Source: Eggerthella sp. CAG:298 (GTDB lineage: Bacteria; Actinomycetota; Coriobacteriia; Coriobacteriales; Eggerthellaceae). Taken from it: a DNA stretch of 17,530 nt. A program made the translations under genes and the position numbers. The stretch spans positions 94,931 to 112,460 of the forward strand of contig FR895141.1 in assembly GCA_000435675.1 (NCBI GenBank), in the 5' to 3' direction. Shown here piece after piece: positions 14,229 through 17,530 of this stretch. Every line of letters starts with the position of its first letter. Positions within the stretch are counted from its first letter, which is position 1. The notes beneath the pieces are model-generated. The model was given only the letters and a program-made list of their open reading frames with translations, searched no databases and was not told the DNA's origin.

Positions 14229-15483
14229 ACGCTTCGAAGAACTCCGCAGCGGCGTAGGATCGCACCTCTCTTCTTCTGACATGGGAGCGCTCATCACGCG
14301 TAATCCACTCCAAGCACGCAACGAGATCACCCAGGTCTGCAAGCGCGTGTGCGAAGAACGACCCTGGCTCGCGCCGACGAACAGAGAACGCGATATCCTT
14401 ATCAATCGCTATCTCGATAGCGTGTTCGGACTTGGTCCGCTTGAAGAGCTCTTAGCTGACGAGCGCATAACCGAGATCATGGTGAACGGATCGGACGCTC
14501 TCTTCTATGAGGCGGATGGCGTTCTTTACCGATCGAAGAACTGCTTCAAGAACGACAGCGAAGTGAATGCGCTCATCGACCGCATCATCTCACCACTCGG
14601 CAGGCGCATCGATGAGACATCGCCGATGGTCAACGCGCGTCTCAAGCAGGGACATCGCGTGAATGCGATCATCCCTCCCCTTTCGCTCGATGGTCCGATC
14701 CTCACGATCCGCAAGTTTCGCGAACAGTTCTTCTCGCTCGAGGACATGCGCGATCTAGGCTCATTCGATAACGATGTCCTGACCTTCTTGCGTTGGGCGG
14801 TCCAGCGCAGGCGCAATATCGCAGTCTCAGGAGGAACGGGCAGCGGGAAGACCACGTTGCTCAACGCGCTCTCTGCCTGCATACCGCCAACAGAACGCAT
14901 CATCACCATCGAAGACTCAGCTGAACTGCGCTTCACCACGCACCCCCACGTGATCCGTCTTGAAGCACGGCCTAAGAACATCGAGGGCTTCGGCGAAGTG
15001 ACGATCAAAGACCTCGTCATCAATGCGCTGCGCATGCGCCCCGATCGGATCGTAGTAGGTGAATGCCGCGGCAGCGAAGCGCTCGACATGCTGCAAGCCA
15101 TGAATACCGGACACGATGGTTCGCTCACCACGCTCCATGCCAACGCACCGAAAGAGGCGATCAGCCGCCTGACCACCATGGTGCGCTACGGCGTCGATCT
15201 TCCCGTAGAAGTGATCGAACTGCAGATCGCCGAAGCACTCGATCTGGTCGTTCAAACGAACCGCGATCCAGCAGGTAAACGCTATATCACCGAGATCGTC
15301 GGCTACTCTTACAACGCAGCGGAAAAGCGCTGCGAGACGAAGAGCTATTTTAAGCGAGCCTTCTGGCATGACCAGGGCACCTGGATCGCCTTCCCCTCAT
15401 GGCTCGACACCCTCCCTGAATTTGCTCTTGCAACCGAGGAGGAGGTGGAGAGATGGAAACAACGCGCATCATCGGCGGCATAG
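14167..15483 (+). CDS. cpaF: Tad/Flp pilus assembly ATPase TadA/CpaF (N-terminus frame-disrupted)
   Basis: TadA/CpaF is the hexameric cytoplasmic ATPase powering Flp pilus assembly. From ATG 14167 the body has 438 residues: an N-terminal helical domain, the LFGLGP-like FGLGPLEELLAD and ITEIMVNG segments, Walker A GGTGSGKT (222-229), the Asp-box region IEDSAELRF, Walker B RIVVGECRG and the His box GHDGSLTTLHAN. The frame stays open back to GTG 14053, but that stretch is out of frame with a better start, ATG 14118, whose frame is lost at the C7 run. ATG 14167 has no ribosome site. The catalytic motifs are intact. The gene overlaps tadB by 31 bases. Confidence 0.9.
   Translation: MMPPRHTETHPNARTNDAALERFEELRSGVGSHLSSSDMGALITRNPLQARNEITQVCKRVCEERPWLAPTNRERDILINRYLDSVFGLGPLEELLADERITEIMVNGSDALFYEADGVLYRSKNCFKNDSEVNALIDRIISPLGRRIDETSPMVNARLKQGHRVNAIIPPLSLDGPILTIRKFREQFFSLEDMRDLGSFDNDVLTFLRWAVQRRRNIAVSGGTGSGKTTLLNALSACIPPTERIITIEDSAELRFTTHPHVIRLEARPKNIEGFGEVTIKDLVINALRMRPDRIVVGECRGSEALDMLQAMNTGHDGSLTTLHANAPKEAISRLTTMVRYGVDLPVEVIELQIAEALDLVVQTNRDPAGKRYITEIVGYSYNAAEKRCETKSYFKRAFWHDQGTWIAFPSWLDTLPEFALATEEEVERWKQRASSAA
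14173..14179 (+). repeat. C7 homopolymer at the cpaF frame break
   Basis: Seven consecutive C follow ATGATG near the start of cpaF. One C fewer would join the frame from ATG 14118 to the ATPase. Such runs are prone to sequencing error, to slipped-strand mutation and, as CCC-C, to +1 ribosomal slippage by tRNA-Pro. Confidence 0.9.
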
Positions 15484-16427
15484 CGTTCGTTGCCGCGTTC
15501 TTCGCTGCAAGCTTGCTCGCGCTCTGGATCGCAGGCTGCGCGCGGCGTTCCCGTCACGGATCAGAAGCCGCGCTCCTATCCGGTGCCGATTCCTCTCGAA
15601 TGCAGCATCTCCTGCGCAATGGCATCTCTTCGCTCAAGCCGCTCTCTAACGAACTGCTGAAGGCAAGAGTGGTCGAACGCTTCATCGAGCGCCTCCAGAA
15701 CGCGCTTGCCGAACGCGATATGGAAACGTATCCACAGTCGCTTGCTTCCTTGCTGTTGGGCGGCGCGCTCGCCGTCTTGATCCTTGGAGCGGCGCTCTCA
15801 GCTTCGTTCGTCTTTGCCCTTACCGCGCTCATCTGTGCGCTGCTCTTCCTCAATTCGTGGATCACCAAGCAGCAAGACAGCTATCACGCGCGCTTGCGCG
15901 AAGAGCTTCCGAGCGCCATACAAGCGATGAACGCATGCTTTTGCATCGGCTATTCTCTTCCGCAGATCTTCGAGCAAGTTGCCCAAGACCTCGAAGGCCC
16001 CCTGAAGCAGGTCTTCCAGAAAAGTGCCGCGGTAGTGGGCGCAGGAGGAACCGTTGAAGAGGCGCTTGAAGTGCTCAAAAGCCAAACGCACGAGCCCGAG
16101 CTCTTCTTCCTCGCTACCGCTCTCGAAATCCAACACCGCACCGGAAGCAGCCTCTCACAGGTCTTGGAAGTCGTGCGCCAATCGGTCGATGACCAGCTTG
16201 AACTCAAACGCTTGCTGCAGACCCAAACCGCTCAGGCCAAGCTTTCCGCGCAGATCGTCACGATCATGCCTTTCTTGATCATCGGTGTGTTCTCGCTCAT
16301 CTCCGAGGGATTTCTCGAGCCTTTCTTCACGAGCGCAGTGGGCATCATCTTGCTCGCTATCGCGATCGCGATGCAAGCAGGAGGGATCTTACTGGTACGT
16401 AAGATGCTCAAAGTGGAGGTGACCTGA
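15453..16427 (+). CDS. tadB: Tad pilus inner-membrane platform protein TadB
   Basis: TadB, with TadC, forms the membrane platform on which CpaF acts. The 324-residue protein has membrane helices at about residues 7-27, 100-145 (two), 265-290 and 293-315, and a type II secretion F-domain between them (LREELPSAIQAMNACFCIGYSLPQ..., then LEIQHRTGSSLSQVLEVV). ATG 15453 lies inside the end of cpaF with GAGGAGGTGGAGAG in front, so translation is coupled. Its stop overlaps the tadC start by one base (TGATG). Assignment as TadB rather than TadC rests on gene order and length. Confidence 0.9.
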   Translation: METTRIIGGIAFVAAFFAASLLALWIAGCARRSRHGSEAALLSGADSSRMQHLLRNGISSLKPLSNELLKARVVERFIERLQNALAERDMETYPQSLASLLLGGALAVLILGAALSASFVFALTALICALLFLNSWITKQQDSYHARLREELPSAIQAMNACFCIGYSLPQIFEQVAQDLEGPLKQVFQKSAAVVGAGGTVEEALEVLKSQTHEPELFFLATALEIQHRTGSSLSQVLEVVRQSVDDQLELKRLLQTQTAQAKLSAQIVTIMPFLIIGVFSLISEGFLEPFFTSAVGIILLAIAIAMQAGGILLVRKMLKVEVT

Positions 16428-17362
16428 TGCAAACCGCTCTCATCATCATCGGGATCACCAGCGCATCCCTTGCTGGTAGCGCCTTTGGATACTGGGGCTT
16501 CGAGCAGGTAGAGCAAAGAAAGCTGCGCGCATCCTATCTCTTGCAAGCAGGCGCTGCCGCAGAAAGACAGGCTCTCGGTTACCTGCACGTACGCGGTCTT
16601 GCACGCACGGTGATCGAAGTCGCAATGACCTCATCAGATGAACAAGGCGGATCGAAGCTCGTCCAAGCACCGCTCTGGTATCTCAGATCGAACACCTTAG
16701 AGCGCCTTATGAAGAAAGCAGGGCTTGGAGGTGAACTGTCGATCGAAGGATGCGCACGCGCCCGCATGAAGCTTGCGCTCTCGCTTGCGATCGCTGGACT
16801 CGTATGCGGCATGCTCGCATCGGAGATGCTTGCGCTCATCGGCTGCCTGGTGGGATTCATAGTGGGCTATCGCGCACCCCAAATGGCGCTCGAGCAAGAG
16901 GTGGAAGAGCGCGCCAACGCCGTCGAACGCGAGCTTTCCCAGCTTGTCGAAGTGCTGGTATTAGGGTTGAAGAGCGGGCTCAGCTTCGACCGTTCGCTCG
17001 AACTGTATTGCCACTATTTCTCATGCGGATTGAGCCATGCCTGCAAGCGTTTCCAGGCTCAATGGCATCACGGCTTCTTAACACGCGCAGAAGGTTTGCG
17101 TGCGCTTGCAGAAAGCTACGATTCTCCCCTCTTCGAGCGGGTCATGGAGAGCATCATCCGATCGCTGCGCTTTGGCACCTCGATGGCAGAGACCTTGAGC
17201 AATGCCGGCATTGAGATTCGCGCAACGCGCAAGACCAAGCTCGAAGAGAAGGTGGCCAAGGCCCCGGTGAAGATGCTCATCCCGATCGGCACGCTCATCT
17301 TGCCCGCGATGCTCATCTTCATCTTGGGACCGATCATTCTCGAACTTATTGAAGGATTCTAA
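16427..17362 (+). CDS. tadC: Tad pilus inner-membrane platform protein TadC
   Basis: This 311-residue protein is the second F-domain platform subunit. It has an N-terminal helix (about residues 3-24), a central helix pair near 120-150, the F-domain with VERELSQLVEVLVLGLKSGLS and FGTSMAETLSNAG, and a C-terminal helix (PIGTLILPAMLIFILGPIIL). The motif KAPVKMLIPIGTLILPA is common at TadC ends. The start ATG shares one base with the tadB stop. The Flp pilin gene follows after 22 bases. Confidence 0.9.
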   Translation: MQTALIIIGITSASLAGSAFGYWGFEQVEQRKLRASYLLQAGAAAERQALGYLHVRGLARTVIEVAMTSSDEQGGSKLVQAPLWYLRSNTLERLMKKAGLGGELSIEGCARARMKLALSLAIAGLVCGMLASEMLALIGCLVGFIVGYRAPQMALEQEVEERANAVERELSQLVEVLVLGLKSGLSFDRSLELYCHYFSCGLSHACKRFQAQWHHGFLTRAEGLRALAESYDSPLFERVMESIIRSLRFGTSMAETLSNAGIEIRATRKTKLEEKVAKAPVKMLIPIGTLILPAMLIFILGPIILELIEGF

Positions 17363-17384
17363 AGAACGATAAGAAAGGAACATC

Positions 17385-17530
17385 ATGTTCAACACGATCA
17401 GCAACTGGATAGAAGCAAAGCATCATGCGCTCGCAGCTCGAGCGATCGATGTATGGGTCCAGAAGAAAGGACAAGGAACGACCGAATACGCCATCCTCGT
17501 GGGGGTCTTGGTGGTCATCGCGATCATTGC
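17385..17530 (+). CDS. Flp-type pilin precursor (3' end outside window)
   Basis: The first 48 codons of a type IVb pilin are visible. A charged leader of 29 residues ends in KKG, followed by QGTTEYAILVGVLVVIAII. Cleavage after G29 would put Glu at position 5 and Tyr at position 6 of the mature pilin, the Flp signature read by prepilin peptidases of the TadV/CpaA type. ATG 17385 has AAAGGAA upstream. The leader is longer than in many Flp pilins. It lies 22 bases after tadC and is probably the structural subunit made by this machine. The prepilin peptidase is not in the window. Confidence 0.88.
   Translation, partial: MFNTISNWIEAKHHALAARAIDVWVQKKGQGTTEYAILVGVLVVIAII

Noticed and set aside
14526..15179. 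217-codon open frame on the minus strand
   Set aside because: Antisense to the conserved ATPase core of cpaF; Ser/Arg/Met-rich, no ribosome site considered credible.
1..17530. CRISPR array, insertion sequence, prophage or defence system
   Set aside because: No spaced direct-repeat array, transposase, integrase or nuclease/effector gene was found; apart from the feoB repeats and short intergenic repeats the window is ordinary core and pilus genes.

Overview
The window is a gene-dense, moderately GC-rich chromosomal segment. Gene content and protein style (FeoB-associated Cys-rich protein, secretin-less Tad pilus locus, CCA-encoded tRNA-Arg, AGGAGG-type ribosome sites, some GTG/TTG starts) suggest an anaerobic actinobacterium of the class Coriobacteriia. 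That taxonomic guess is inference; no marker in the window fixes the genus.

Region 1 (1-3286, minus strand) reads right to left: tRNA-Arg(CCG), a cytosolic cyclophilin, a membrane-anchored TPR protein, nucleoside diphosphate kinase, and the first 266 codons of an iron-sulfur electron-transfer subunit of the sulfhydrogenase-beta/AsrA type that runs off the left edge. Region 2 (3349-4674, plus strand) is a divergent 23S rRNA uracil-5-methyltransferase of the RlmD/TrmA type.

Region 3 (4792-8555, minus strand) is a ferrous-iron uptake locus: two stand-alone FeoA proteins, FeoB and a small Cys-rich FeoB-associated membrane protein. It shows a promoter with an overlapping inverted repeat, a related GTTAAC-centred box just upstream of feoB, a terminator-like hairpin between feoA and feoB, and an 18-bp perfect palindrome in the presumed leader. 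FeoB carries an acidic extracytoplasmic insertion of about 150 residues made of two 53-residue repeats.

Region 4 (8725-11392, minus strand) is ruvC-ruvA-ruvB followed without a gap by a small conserved-looking protein (probably DUF6483). The ruvC promoter region has a near-consensus LexA/SOS box, which fits the Holliday-junction role of RuvABC.

Region 5 (11596-17530, plus strand) is a Tad/Flp pilus operon: cpaB, tadZ/cpaE, tadA/cpaF, tadB, tadC and the start of a Flp pilin. No secretin gene lies among them, as expected for a cell with one membrane. The best-placed cpaF start (14118, strong Shine-Dalgarno) is out of frame with the ATPase body, and the break coincides with a run of seven C (14173-14179). 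This is a sequence error, a phase-variable tract, or a +1 frameshift site, and it is the observation most worth checking. No CRISPR array, transposon, phage gene or rRNA was seen, and no gene-free stretch exceeds 300 bases.
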